Shown here: one piece after another, positions 17,612-26,403 of the stretch | Layout of the letters: each line of letters opens with the position of its first letter | Position numbering within the stretch: position 1 is the stretch's first letter | Source of the DNA: Sphingobacterium humi | GTDB lineage: Bacteria > Bacteroidota > Bacteroidia > Sphingobacteriales > Sphingobacteriaceae | Direction: 5' to 3' | Assembly: GCF_009768885.1 (NCBI RefSeq) | Contig: NZ_WSQA01000009.1 | Coordinates: forward strand, 124,001-188,000 | Length of the DNA stretch: 64,000 nucleotides | The notes under the pieces: generated by a model | Database searches by the model: none | Told to the model about the DNA's origin: nothing | Seen by the model: the letters and a program-made list of their open reading frames with translations, nothing else | Translations under genes and position numbers: made by a program

Positions 17612-18369
17612 TGCAAATTGTAATCCTTGGCAGCGGAAATATAGCAACCCAATGGGGAAAAGCTTTTCTGGCAGCCGGACATCATATTACACAAGTATAC
17701 AGTAGAACCTTAGCCAATGCAGCAGCATTGGCTAAACTGCTTTCTAGCCAGGCCATCGACAACCTGGCCGACCTCCATCAAGATGCTGATCTCTATGTGC
17801 TGGCCCTTGCTGACGCGGCCATTCCAACCCTACTGCCCAGCCTCCCAAAAGTAAAGGGATTAGTGATCCATTGCTCGGGTGCTACAGACATGGCGCTGTT
17901 ACAGGATTTTGAAAATTACGGCGTGGCCTATCCGGTGCAAAGTTTCTCCAAAGAAGTCGATATTTCCTTTACACAAATCCCTTTTGGCATCGAAGCCAAT
18001 AGTAAACAAAATGAAACCCTGCTGTTTGATTTATTTGCTAGCCTTTCCAACAAAACCTTCGCCTGTAATTCCGAGCAGCGCTTAGCCATACATGTGGCGG
18101 CCGTCTTTGCAAACAACTTCAGTAATGCGCTTTTCCAAGTGGCTAACGAGCTTTTAAGCCAACATAACTTGCCCTTTAACCTCATCCGTCCCATCATCTT
18201 GGAGACCGCCGCAAAGGTGCAAAATAAGCTCCCAAAAGACGTGCAAACCGGCCCTGCCAGCAGAAATGACGAAATTACGATAAGAAAGCATTTGCAGTTT
18301 ATTAGTGACAATAACGAATGGCAACTTATTTACCAACAAATAACTAACCTTATTAAAAAAAGAGGATGA
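17611..18369 (+). CDS. Rossmann-like plus DUF2520 domain protein
   Basis: 252 residues. The N-terminus MQIVILGSGNIATQWGKAF is an NAD(P)-binding Rossmann motif (GSGNIA). The C-terminal half (about 120-245), with HVAAVFANNFSNALF and TGPASRND, corresponds to DUF2520. The family resembles pyrroline-5-carboxylate reductase or ketopantoate reductase-type oxidoreductases, but its reaction is not established. Its TAATG start overlap with ccmF indicates co-transcription; the pairing looks like conserved Bacteroidota gene order rather than proof of a role in haem handling. Confidence 0.8.
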   Translation: MQIVILGSGNIATQWGKAFLAAGHHITQVYSRTLANAAALAKLLSSQAIDNLADLHQDADLYVLALADAAIPTLLPSLPKVKGLVIHCSGATDMALLQDFENYGVAYPVQSFSKEVDISFTQIPFGIEANSKQNETLLFDLFASLSNKTFACNSEQRLAIHVAAVFANNFSNALFQVANELLSQHNLPFNLIRPIILETAAKVQNKLPKDVQTGPASRNDEITIRKHLQFISDNNEWQLIYQQITNLIKKRG

Positions 18370-18445
18370 AAGCTGAATAAAATTTAGCAAATCAGCAAAT
18401 TTTCAGCTAAAAGTCCTTTTCCTTCTTTATCATCGCCGAACTTAC

Positions 18446-18453
18446 TAATTTTG
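18446..18453 (+). promoter_or_regulatory. Candidate -7 element upstream of the FMN glutamate-synthase-like gene
   Basis: TAATTTTG matches TAnnTTTG in the 190-base gap after the DUF2520 gene. It would give a leader of about 100 bases before the ATG at 18560, which is long, so another promoter nearer the gene is possible. No other feature is seen in this gap. Confidence 0.3.
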
Positions 18454-18559
18454 CATTTTAAATAACCAATCCTTCGGACCGCAAAATAAATGGCACATTT
18501 ATAGCGGAACTAGATGTTGGTCATATAAAGCTAATAGAATATCGATTAAAAGAGCTATC

Positions 18560-20113
18560 ATGCAGGTTAGAAAACTAATTTTAGGGACCATCATCCTAAT
18601 CAACCTAATCATCATCTCATTTGGCCTCATTTTTACGCCAAAATGGTTCTGGTTGTTGTTAATCCCTTTCCCCCTATTGATTATTGCTTTATACCATAGC
18701 TTCCAAACAAGCCATGCTATTTTACGCAATTACCCTATTGTAGGGTACTTTAGGTATTTCTTTGAATCTATCCGTCCGGAATTACGTCAGTATTTCTGGG
18801 AATCGGATACCGACGGCCGTCCATTCAACCGTCGCCAGCGTTCCATCGTGTATCAACGCGCGAAAAACCAACGCGAAACCGTGGCCTTCGGGATGCAAAC
18901 CGACCCACAAACCATTGGTAACGAATGGGCAGCACACAGTATCTTCCCTGTTCACATCGAAGATCATAACTTACGCACCTTGGTGGGGAATGTTCAATGT
19001 AAGCAACCCTATAGCTTAAGTGTGTTCAATATTTCAGCAATGAGTTACGGTGCCTTAAGCCGTACCGCCATCACCGCCCTAAATAAAGGAGCCGCCTTAC
19101 AAAACTTTGCACACAACACCGGTGAAGGTGGTATTTCGCAATACCATATCTCAGGTGGCGATTTAATTTGGCAGGTGGGTACCGGTTATTTCGGTTGTCG
19201 CGATGAAAACGGTTACTTCTCGGGTGAATTATTCCGCGAGAAAGCCACCCGTCCATACGTAAAAATGATTGAACTGAAATTATCGCAGGGTGCAAAACCG
19301 GGCCATGGGGGTATCCTTCCGGCGGCGAAAAACACGCCTGAAGTTGCGGCCATTCGTCACGTGGTACCTGGAACGGATGTGATGTCGCCACCGGCGCACA
19401 GTTCCTTCCGCACACCGATAGAAATGATGGAATTCATCCAGAAACTCCGCGACCTATCCGATGGTAAACCGGTTGGCTTTAAGCTATGTGTGGGCGATAA
19501 AAATGAGTTTATCGACATCTGTCAGGCCATGCAGGAAACCCAGATCTTCCCAGACTTTATTTCGGTAGACGGATCGGAAGGTGGAACGGGTGCTGCACCT
19601 CTTGAATTCACCGATAACTTAGGGATGCCTTTATACGATGCCTTGGCATTTGTAACTACCACGTTAATTAATTTCGGTTTAAAGAAACACATCAAAATCA
19701 TTGTTTCTAGCCGTATTGTAACAGGATTTGACATCTTGAAGGTAATTGCCTTAGGAGCCGACGCCTGCTACAGCGCACGTGGAATGATGTTCGCTTTAGG
19801 CTGTATTCAAGCTTTAAAATGTAATGAAGACGTATGTCCGGTAGGTGTGGCAACACAGCAACCGCACCTTTACAAAGGACTGGACGTAAATGATAAATAT
19901 GTGCGCGTAGCACAGTTCCATAGAAACACTTTACGTGCAACCGTAGAAATTATGGAAGCCTGTGGCTTTAAAACCCTCGAAGATGTATCCGCAGATAAAT
20001 TCTTCCGCAAGGTAGACAGCCAAAATACATTAAGCTTCCACGACATCTACTTTAAAAATACCGGAAAATTAGTGAATAACCGTAGCGATTTTGCGCCGGA
20101 AGTATTCGATTAA
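18560..20113 (+). CDS. FMN-binding glutamate synthase-family protein, membrane-anchored
   Basis: 517 residues. Two hydrophobic segments occupy about residues 4-48. The rest is the FMN-binding barrel of the GltB large subunit, with VDGSEGGTGAAP (flavin phosphate loop) and the three-cysteine 3Fe-4S motif C415-x5-C421-x4-C426 (in CNEDVCPVGVATQ). It has neither the glutamine amidotransferase domain nor the C-terminal GXGXG domain of full glutamate synthase, so ammonia, not glutamine, or a different substrate altogether would be used. Such stand-alone proteins are common and their physiological reaction is uncertain. Confidence 0.88.
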   Translation: MQVRKLILGTIILINLIIISFGLIFTPKWFWLLLIPFPLLIIALYHSFQTSHAILRNYPIVGYFRYFFESIRPELRQYFWESDTDGRPFNRRQRSIVYQRAKNQRETVAFGMQTDPQTIGNEWAAHSIFPVHIEDHNLRTLVGNVQCKQPYSLSVFNISAMSYGALSRTAITALNKGAALQNFAHNTGEGGISQYHISGGDLIWQVGTGYFGCRDENGYFSGELFREKATRPYVKMIELKLSQGAKPGHGGILPAAKNTPEVAAIRHVVPGTDVMSPPAHSSFRTPIEMMEFIQKLRDLSDGKPVGFKLCVGDKNEFIDICQAMQETQIFPDFISVDGSEGGTGAAPLEFTDNLGMPLYDALAFVTTTLINFGLKKHIKIIVSSRIVTGFDILKVIALGADACYSARGMMFALGCIQALKCNEDVCPVGVATQQPHLYKGLDVNDKYVRVAQFHRNTLRATVEIMEACGFKTLEDVSADKFFRKVDSQNTLSFHDIYFKNTGKLVNNRSDFAPEVFD

Positions 20114-20127
20114 TAGGTAGAATAAAC

Positions 20128-20568
20128 TTATTTTAAGTTATTAAAAACTATCTCTAGCAGTGCCTGTGCCTGACGCATGGATTCCGTATCCACCCCAGAC
20201 ATAGCCTCGGAGATAGTTTTTTCTGCTTGTGCCATACACTTGTCCTTGATGCGATGGCCCTGCGCCGTTAAATAAATCTGATTCATGCGACGGTCCCCCG
20301 ATCCATTCACACGAACCAACAGCTTCTGCTTCTCTAGGTTAGAGATCAACCGCGAAATACTCGGTTTATCCCGAAAAGTTAAGCGTGCAAGCTCCTGCTG
20401 ACTGATTCCCTCGGCATTCCATAAGAAGTATAAAACACTCCATTGCTCGGCGGTGATATTCAGTCCGATGAGCTTGAAATTCCGTTGCAGCCGCCTCCCA
20501 ATGGCTGTGGAAACCCGCCCGGTTAGGAACGAGTAAAACTCGTCATGATACATTTCTGAAACATCCAT
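20128..20568 (-). CDS. MarR-family transcriptional regulator
   Basis: 146 residues. The winged-helix core reads ISQQELARLTFRDKPSISR followed by NLEKQKLLVRV and the wing GDRRMNQIYLTAQG, as in MarR dimers. It is convergent with the glutamate-synthase-like gene (14 bases between the stops) and divergent from a small membrane protein gene 120 bases away. The ligand and targets are unknown. MarR regulators often repress a neighbouring gene; the divergent gene at 20689 is the nearest candidate. Confidence 0.9.
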   Translation of the reverse strand: MDVSEMYHDEFYSFLTGRVSTAIGRRLQRNFKLIGLNITAEQWSVLYFLWNAEGISQQELARLTFRDKPSISRLISNLEKQKLLVRVNGSGDRRMNQIYLTAQGHRIKDKCMAQAEKTISEAMSGVDTESMRQAQALLEIVFNNLK

Positions 20569-20688
20569 AATAATGATTTGGTTAATAAGGCTAAAAGTTG
20601 TTGATGCAATTAAAAGATAAAAAAACAGAAAAACAAATATAAATTGTTAAAGCTTAATTGATAAAAAAATTTAATTAACTTTATAGAT

Positions 20689-21093
20689 ATGGATATGCTA
20701 ATTACAGTGCTGCTTATTGTCGGTGGAATTTTTTATAAAATTTATGATAATTACCAAAAGGAAATGGAAAGTTCCAAACGCCGCATGGATCAGGTAAGAA
20801 GACAAATGCAAGGTCAACAACCGACGCCAAGCCCTGAACATGAGGCTCGCAGACCTGCCGTTGTTCAAAAAGAAAGCAGAAAAGTGCAGATGGAGCCAGC
20901 TAGCTACCAGCGGGAAGCCCTGCCGGAAGAAGTACGTCAATTGCAACAGAAAAAACTGGAACGGCAAAAGCTTCAGCAGAAATTAGAGCGCCAAGCAGCC
21001 CTGCAAGACCATACTAAAGTGGAGCATCCCGAATTTGATCTTCGCAAAGCTGTTATCCAACAGGCCATTTTGGAAAGACCTTATCAGTACTAA
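20689..21093 (+). CDS. Small membrane-anchored coiled-coil protein of unknown function
   Basis: 134 residues. A single hydrophobic N-terminal segment (about 3-17) is followed by a highly charged Gln/Glu/Arg/Lys-rich region. Residues about 75-112 have strong coiled-coil character (QQKKLERQKLQQKLERQ). The C-terminal end FDLRKAVIQQAILERPYQY recalls a tail shared by several Bacteroidota hypothetical proteins. I do not recognise a function. The gene stands alone between a divergent MarR gene and a convergent omega-amidase gene. Confidence 0.75.
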   Translation: MDMLITVLLIVGGIFYKIYDNYQKEMESSKRRMDQVRRQMQGQQPTPSPEHEARRPAVVQKESRKVQMEPASYQREALPEEVRQLQQKKLERQKLQQKLERQAALQDHTKVEHPEFDLRKAVIQQAILERPYQY

Positions 21094-21100
21094 AAGGGAA

Positions 21101-21877
21101 TTAAAGGATTTGAAACTGATCCTGATCGTCTAGAAATGGAAAGCGCGATCGGTTCTCTTCCAGGTCCTTCGGATAGAGAGTAAACGTGTAAAGATCCTCA
21201 TCCTCGGGCTTATAATACACCACATCGCCATTCGGATTAATACACATCGATCCGCCGGAATAATACACCTCATTACCATCGTGACCTACGCGGTTCACCC
21301 CGATAACAAAAGCTTGGTTCTCAATAGCACGTGCTGGGATTAATGCGCGCCAATGTTGCGAGCGTTTATCCGGCCAGCTTGCCGTATAGACCAACAGGTC
21401 GTAGGCGGCATTCTGGTTTCTCGACCAGGTCGGGAAGCGAAGATCGTAGCAGATCATCGGGCAGATTTTCCAGCCTTTTAACGGCAAGATAATCCGGGAA
21501 CTACCAGCCGTAAATACCTGGTCTTCTTGCGCCATACTAAACAGGTGTCGTTTATCGTAATGCGAGAAGGTGCCGTCGGGCGACATCCAGATAAAACGGT
21601 TAAAATATTTACCGCCTTCTTCAATAATCAAAGAACCGGCAACTACACAGTCAAACTTCTTCGAGGTTTCGTATAACCAATGCATGGTTTTACCCGACAT
21701 GGTTTCTGCACATTTCTCCACATTGGTGGTGAAACCGGTATTAAACATCTCAGGCAATATGATCAGATCTGTTTTCTCACGTAAAGAAGATAATCGCAGT
21801 CCTAAATTCTGCAAATTCTTATCTACGTTTTCCCAGAATAGATAGGCTTGAAATATGGTAATTTTTAAAGGCTCCAT
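21101..21877 (-). CDS. Nitrilase-superfamily omega-amidase (YafV/Nit2-like)
   Basis: 258 residues. The Glu-Lys-Cys triad is present: Glu43 in LPEMFNTGF, Lys109 in YDKRHLF and Cys143 in ICYDLRFPTW. The FNTGF and YDLRFP contexts are those of YafV/Nit2, which hydrolyse alpha-ketoglutaramate and alpha-ketosuccinamate formed by glutamine or asparagine transamination. The protein is cytosolic with the usual length. It appears to be monocistronic. Confidence 0.88.
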   Translation of the reverse strand: MEPLKITIFQAYLFWENVDKNLQNLGLRLSSLREKTDLIILPEMFNTGFTTNVEKCAETMSGKTMHWLYETSKKFDCVVAGSLIIEEGGKYFNRFIWMSPDGTFSHYDKRHLFSMAQEDQVFTAGSSRIILPLKGWKICPMICYDLRFPTWSRNQNAAYDLLVYTASWPDKRSQHWRALIPARAIENQAFVIGVNRVGHDGNEVYYSGGSMCINPNGDVVYYKPEDEDLYTFTLYPKDLEENRSRFPFLDDQDQFQIL

Positions 21878-21948
21878 GCGCTAAAATTCGCTTTGACTAT
21901 ATATAGTTAATTTACCCAAAATAGGAAAATCTAGACAAATATCATAAT

Positions 21949-22926
21949 TTACTTAGCGCGGTTCATTAGCATATCGGCTAGGGCAAAAAGCTCGGCCTTG
22001 TTCTGCTCGGCCACATCGATGCTGCTTAATTTATTGTAGGCCAATTGCATATATTGCTCCTTTAGCTGGGTACTGTACTCGTCAACGGCCAAAAGACCAT
22101 ATAATTTTTTCATTTCTGCCACCTTCACTTCGTCACTAAGCGCAACAGTGCCTATTAAATTTTCAAAAGATTCGCGTAATGCTCCCGTAGCTAATTCTTC
22201 AGTTTTTATGCGTAGGATCGTCTTTTTATCGCAGAGGATATCCCCGCCTACCTGTTTTCCGAAGCTCGAAGGATCACCATACACATCTAAGAAATCATCC
22301 TGCAGCTGGAAGGCAATGCCCAAATTCACGCCGAAGTCGTAAATCAGCTGCTGCTGCTCCTCGGATGCATTGGCTAGGATAGCCCCCATCTTCAAAGCGC
22401 CGCCCAGTAAAACAGAGGTCTTTAACTTAATCATGTTTAAATAGGCCGCTTCAGAAACCGCATCTTGGTTCTCGAAATCCATATCCATTTGCTGCCCTTC
22501 GCATACCTCCAAGGCCACCTGATTGAATACACGCAATAGCGAAGGGATTTTGCCTGCCGGGCTATTGGCCAGTTCCTCATAAGCTTTCACCAACAGGGCA
22601 TCGCCGGAAAGGATGGCCACATTGTCGTTCCATTGCATGTGTACCGTTGGCTGCCCACGACGAAGCGGCGCCTTGTCCATAATATCATCGTGCAATAAGC
22701 TGAAATTGTGGAAATACTCGATAGCACAGCTCGCCGGCAATACATCGTTTAGATCTTCCTTGCCAAATAAACGCGCCGACATCAACACCAACATCGGCCG
22801 AATGCGCTTCCCTCCTAGGGAAAGGATGTAGCGGATAGGGTCGTATAAATAAGCCGGTGTAGAGGGGAAGCTGCGTTCCTGTAGGTATTGACTAACTAAA
22901 ATGCTGTAAGGATGCTTTTCAAACAT
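21949..22926 (-). CDS. Polyprenyl diphosphate synthase
   Basis: 325 residues. Both aspartate-rich motifs are present: DDIMD at Asp80-Asp84 within LLHDDIMDKAPLRRGQP, and DDFLD at Asp210-Asp214 within FQLQDDFLDVYGD. GGKRIRPML is the isopentenyl diphosphate-binding segment. These enzymes condense IPP with an allylic diphosphate in isoprenoid synthesis. The upstream methylerythritol phosphate enzyme IspF is also encoded in this window (30085-30567). Chain length cannot be fixed from the sequence alone; a short-chain (C15/C20) enzyme is likely. Confidence 0.92.
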   Translation of the reverse strand: MFEKHPYSILVSQYLQERSFPSTPAYLYDPIRYILSLGGKRIRPMLVLMSARLFGKEDLNDVLPASCAIEYFHNFSLLHDDIMDKAPLRRGQPTVHMQWNDNVAILSGDALLVKAYEELANSPAGKIPSLLRVFNQVALEVCEGQQMDMDFENQDAVSEAAYLNMIKLKTSVLLGGALKMGAILANASEEQQQLIYDFGVNLGIAFQLQDDFLDVYGDPSSFGKQVGGDILCDKKTILRIKTEELATGALRESFENLIGTVALSDEVKVAEMKKLYGLLAVDEYSTQLKEQYMQLAYNKLSSIDVAEQNKAELFALADMLMNRAK

Positions 22927-23030
22927 AATCTTTAAATTACTGCGAAGATAAGGATTTTGTCAGGAATAGGCTGAGCGCAATTTGATATTAAACATACTCT
23001 ACGTAACTTGCGTAAATTCATAAACGTTCT

Positions 23031-24197
23031 ATGCGGATACTCATCATTCATAATCAATATCAACATATCGGAGGGGAAGATTTTGTGATGCGCCAAGAGA
23101 TGGACATCCTGTTGAAAAAGCATGAAGTTGAGCTGTATTCCGTAAAAAACGTGAAGGGACTAAAGGGCTACCTGCAATATTTAAGCTACCCTTGGAATGG
23201 ACAGGAAGCCAAGAAAATCCTCAAGAAAGTGGAGGCCTTTAAGCCGGATCTTATCCATATCCATAACATGCATTATGCCTTGGGGCCACTCTTTATCCTG
23301 CACCTTAAAAAGCTGCAGATTCCCATGTTGATGACCCTGCATAATTTCCGCTTGATTTGCCCCTCAGCAACCTTATTCCACGATGGCAATATTTACCTGG
23401 AATCGTTAAAAGCAGACTTCCCTTGGGATGCTGTTAAAAAGAAGGTGCTGGAAAATTCGTACCTCAAAACCTTTTGGACGGCACTAACGTACTATATCCA
23501 TCGAAAACGTGGAACCTTCGACTTGCTGGACAAGGTTATTGTGTTATCCGACTTTGCCAAATCGATCTTCCTGAAATCCAAGGTCGGCATACCGGCAGAT
23601 AAGTTTATCGTAAAGCCTAATTTTGTGGCGCAAATTACCCCGGAGGAGCTGATTAATGACCAATCCTTCGTATATATTGGCCGCTTATCGGAGGAAAAAG
23701 GTATAATTCCTTTGTTGCATGCCTGGAAGGCGACCAACCATCCTTTGAAAATCTTTGGCACAGGGCCTTTACAGCAGGAAGTGGAACAGCTGGCGCAGCA
23801 TTCGCCTAATATCCAATACATGGGCTTTCAGTCCCGCGAAACCATCAGTAAACACCTGGCTGGTGCCACCGCCTTGGTTGTGCCATCGGTTTGTTATGAA
23901 TCCATGCCCCTATCGGTGCTAGAAGCATATTCCCTCGGTATCCCGGTGTTGGCTAGCAATATTGGTATTTTAAGCGAAATGGTCGTACCTTTGTATACAG
24001 GCTTGCGCTTTGACCCTAATCATCATAGCGATATCATCAAAACCTTGACCGATTGGTTGAACATAAGCCCGGAAAAGAAAAAAGAAATACAAGAAAATTG
24101 TCGCCAAGAGTACCTGCATAAATACGAACGCACTTTAGTGATGGAGCAGCTGGAACAGATTTATACCGATACCCTGGCAAAAACGAAAGGAAATTAA
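23031..24197 (+). CDS. GT4-like glycosyltransferase
   Basis: 388 residues. The GT-B fold is indicated by an N-terminal MRILIIHNQYQHIGGEDFV, then FVYIGRLSEEKGIIPLLHAW, GTGPLQQEVE, and the acceptor/donor segment VPSVCYESMPLSVLEAYSLGIPVLAS with the GT4 ExxxxxxxE motif. It probably transfers a sugar from a nucleotide donor to a cell-surface glycan or lipid. No polysaccharide gene cluster surrounds it. The gene after it starts one base downstream of its stop. Confidence 0.88.
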   Translation: MRILIIHNQYQHIGGEDFVMRQEMDILLKKHEVELYSVKNVKGLKGYLQYLSYPWNGQEAKKILKKVEAFKPDLIHIHNMHYALGPLFILHLKKLQIPMLMTLHNFRLICPSATLFHDGNIYLESLKADFPWDAVKKKVLENSYLKTFWTALTYYIHRKRGTFDLLDKVIVLSDFAKSIFLKSKVGIPADKFIVKPNFVAQITPEELINDQSFVYIGRLSEEKGIIPLLHAWKATNHPLKIFGTGPLQQEVEQLAQHSPNIQYMGFQSRETISKHLAGATALVVPSVCYESMPLSVLEAYSLGIPVLASNIGILSEMVVPLYTGLRFDPNHHSDIIKTLTDWLNISPEKKKEIQENCRQEYLHKYERTLVMEQLEQIYTDTLAKTKGN

Positions 24198-24198
24198 C

Positions 24199-24528
24199 AT
24201 GAATATTATTATAATGGATAGATTGGGTTTGGCGACCCAAATCCAAGAGGCCCTAGCAACAGTCTACGACCCGGAATTAAAACCCGCCAACATCATGGAC
24301 CTGGGATTGGTTTATGAGATTATTACCAAAGAAAATAAACAGGCGAAAATCGTGATGACCCTAACGGCACCGGGATGCCCTGTGGCTGGAGAAATCATGA
24401 GTGAGGTACAACAGAAAGTGGCCGCCATTGAAGGAATCGAGGAAGCCCTAGTAGAATTGACCTTCGACCCGCCTTGGACCAAAGATATGATGACCGAGGA
24501 AGCTAAGTTAGAGCTAGGCTTACTTTAA
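24199..24528 (+). CDS. DUF59/MIP18-family iron-sulfur assembly protein
   Basis: 109 residues. The DUF59 pattern is seen: VYDPELKPANIMDLGLVYEI, MTLTAPGCPVAGEIM with the conserved Cys, and VELTFDPPWTKDMMTEEAK. Proteins of this type (SufT/PaaD/MIP18) assist Fe-S cluster maturation. An alternative ATG at 24214 (MDRLGLA) gives the more usual N-terminus. Its 3' end overlaps the convergent uvrC gene by 9 bases. Confidence 0.88.
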   Translation: MNIIIMDRLGLATQIQEALATVYDPELKPANIMDLGLVYEIITKENKQAKIVMTLTAPGCPVAGEIMSEVQQKVAAIEGIEEALVELTFDPPWTKDMMTEEAKLELGLL

Positions 24529-26334
24529 GACCTCCTCACCGGAAAAATAATGTCGAAGTGCTTGCACCTGTTTTAGGTTGAGCACTTTTTTTAGGTCTTC
24601 ATCTGAAGCTTCCTTGATTTTTTTAACCGATTTAAAGGTTTTCAACAGGTTCTCCACCGATACTTTGCCGATTCCGGGAATATTCTCCAACTCGGAAACA
24701 AATGTCTTCCGACTGCGTTGATTCCGGTGAAAGGTAATCCCAAAGCGGTGCGCCTCATCCCGAAGGTGCTGGATGATCTTAAGGGTTTCTGATTTCTTAT
24801 CCAAATACAAGGGATACTGATCACCGGGATAGTATAACTCTTCCAAACGCTTGGCTATACCAATCACCGTCACTTGCTTTTCAATGCCTAGCAAACGCAA
24901 GCTTTTTAAAGCGGCGCCTAACTGCCCTTTACCCCCATCAATCACGATGAGCTGCGGCATCGGCTGATCTTCATCCAGAACACGCTTATAGCGTCGGTAT
25001 ACCGCCTCTTCCATCGTTGCGAAGTCATTCGGCCCCTCCACCGTCTTCACATTGAAATGTCTATAGTCTTTTTTCGATGGTTTTGCATCTTTAAAGACGA
25101 CGATAGCCGATACCGGGAAATTACCTTGGATGTTCGAGTTATCAAAACATTCGATATGCTTGGGCAGTACGGGAAGACGCAAGTCTTTCTGCATTTGCTT
25201 CAGAATACGATCGGTCTTCACTTCAGGATTCAGCTTTTCATATTGCAATAAGCGCTCTTTCTTAAAGTAGGCTACATTCTTCAAGGAGAGGTCCAGTAGC
25301 TTTCGTTTTTCACCCAGTTTGGGCACCACGAAGCGCATATCTTCATTGCCCTCGATATCGAGTTCAAAAGGCACGATAATCTCTCGGGAATGGCTTCTAA
25401 ATCGAGTCCTGATTTCGGGGATAGCAATGGCGAGCAGTTCCGCATCCGTTTCATCCAACCGCTTTTTCATCTCCAAAGTCTGTGTCTGGATAATTACCCC
25501 ATTCACAACCTTTAGGAAGTTGACAAAAGCGTAATTGTCTTCGGAAGCAATGCTGAACACATCCACATTCGTAATGGAGGAGTTCACCACCGTAGACTTG
25601 CTCTGATAATTGGCGAGCTTATCTAACTTCATCTTAAACTTCTGCGCCAATTCAAAATCCATCTGTTGGGCAGCATCCTGCATCTGCTCTTTCAAGCGGT
25701 TCGTAACTACCCCTATTTTTCCATTCAGGATATCTTTGATATCGCTGAGGTTCTGGTTGTAATCTTCCTCAGTTTGATAACCCTCGCAAGGGCCTTTGCA
25801 ATTCCCGATTTGATATTCTAAACAAACCTTGAACTTCCCCTTGGCAATGTTTTCCGGCGTTAAGCTCAGGTTACAGGTACGCAAGGGAAACAGCTCCCGA
25901 ATCATATCCAAGACGATGTGCATCATCCCTACAGAGGCATAGGGCCCGTAATACCGGGATCCATCCTTGATGTATTTGCGGGTCCAGAAGATACGGGGAA
26001 AGCGCTCATGCTTGATGACAATCCAGGGGTAGGTCTTATCATCTTTCAGCATCACATTATAGCGCGGTTGATGCTTTTTAATCAGGTTGTTTTCCAACAA
26101 CCAAGCGTCGATTTCCGTATCGACAATGGTAAAAGCAATGCGGTTGATTTTCCGAACCAAAACCCGAGTTTTGCTGTTCAATTGATCCGGATTGACAAAG
26201 TAAGAACCTACCCTATTTTTAAGATCCTTGGCCTTGCCTACATAAATCAGCGTGCCTTCCTTATCAAAATACTGGTAAACTCCCGGTTTATGGGGAAGCT
26301 TGGTCAATTCTTTTCGGTAGTCAAATTCCATCAT
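24520..26334 (-). CDS. uvrC: Excinuclease ABC subunit C
   Basis: 604 residues with the complete UvrC layout. The N-terminal GIY-YIG nuclease (about 14-95, KPGVYQYFDKEGTLIYVGKAK) makes the 3' incision. A Cys-containing region (CLEYQIGNCKGPC) and a UVR domain near 205-240 follow. The RNase H-like nuclease (about 385-540, CFDNSNIQGNFPVSAIV and VIDGGKGQL) makes the 5' incision. C-terminal helix-hairpin-helix motifs (LENIPGIGKVSVENLL) bind DNA. It acts with UvrAB in nucleotide excision repair. Confidence 0.97.
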   Translation of the reverse strand: MMEFDYRKELTKLPHKPGVYQYFDKEGTLIYVGKAKDLKNRVGSYFVNPDQLNSKTRVLVRKINRIAFTIVDTEIDAWLLENNLIKKHQPRYNVMLKDDKTYPWIVIKHERFPRIFWTRKYIKDGSRYYGPYASVGMMHIVLDMIRELFPLRTCNLSLTPENIAKGKFKVCLEYQIGNCKGPCEGYQTEEDYNQNLSDIKDILNGKIGVVTNRLKEQMQDAAQQMDFELAQKFKMKLDKLANYQSKSTVVNSSITNVDVFSIASEDNYAFVNFLKVVNGVIIQTQTLEMKKRLDETDAELLAIAIPEIRTRFRSHSREIIVPFELDIEGNEDMRFVVPKLGEKRKLLDLSLKNVAYFKKERLLQYEKLNPEVKTDRILKQMQKDLRLPVLPKHIECFDNSNIQGNFPVSAIVVFKDAKPSKKDYRHFNVKTVEGPNDFATMEEAVYRRYKRVLDEDQPMPQLIVIDGGKGQLGAALKSLRLLGIEKQVTVIGIAKRLEELYYPGDQYPLYLDKKSETLKIIQHLRDEAHRFGITFHRNQRSRKTFVSELENIPGIGKVSVENLLKTFKSVKKIKEASDEDLKKVLNLKQVQALRHYFSGEEVLK

Positions 26335-26340
26335 TGCATA

Positions 26341-26380
26341 AAAAAACCAGACCTTAATTTACGAAAATTCTCGGTCTGGT
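26341..26380 (-). terminator. Rho-independent terminator after the PBP1A gene
   Basis: Inverted arms accagacc (26346-26353) and ggtctggt (26373-26380) form an 8-bp stem with a 19-base loop. On the minus strand the stem is followed by a run of six T (26341-26346 complement). It lies 24 bases after the PBP1A stop, before uvrC. Confidence 0.7.
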
Positions 26381-26403
26381 AGAGTAACGTTTATTGTAAA
26401 CGA

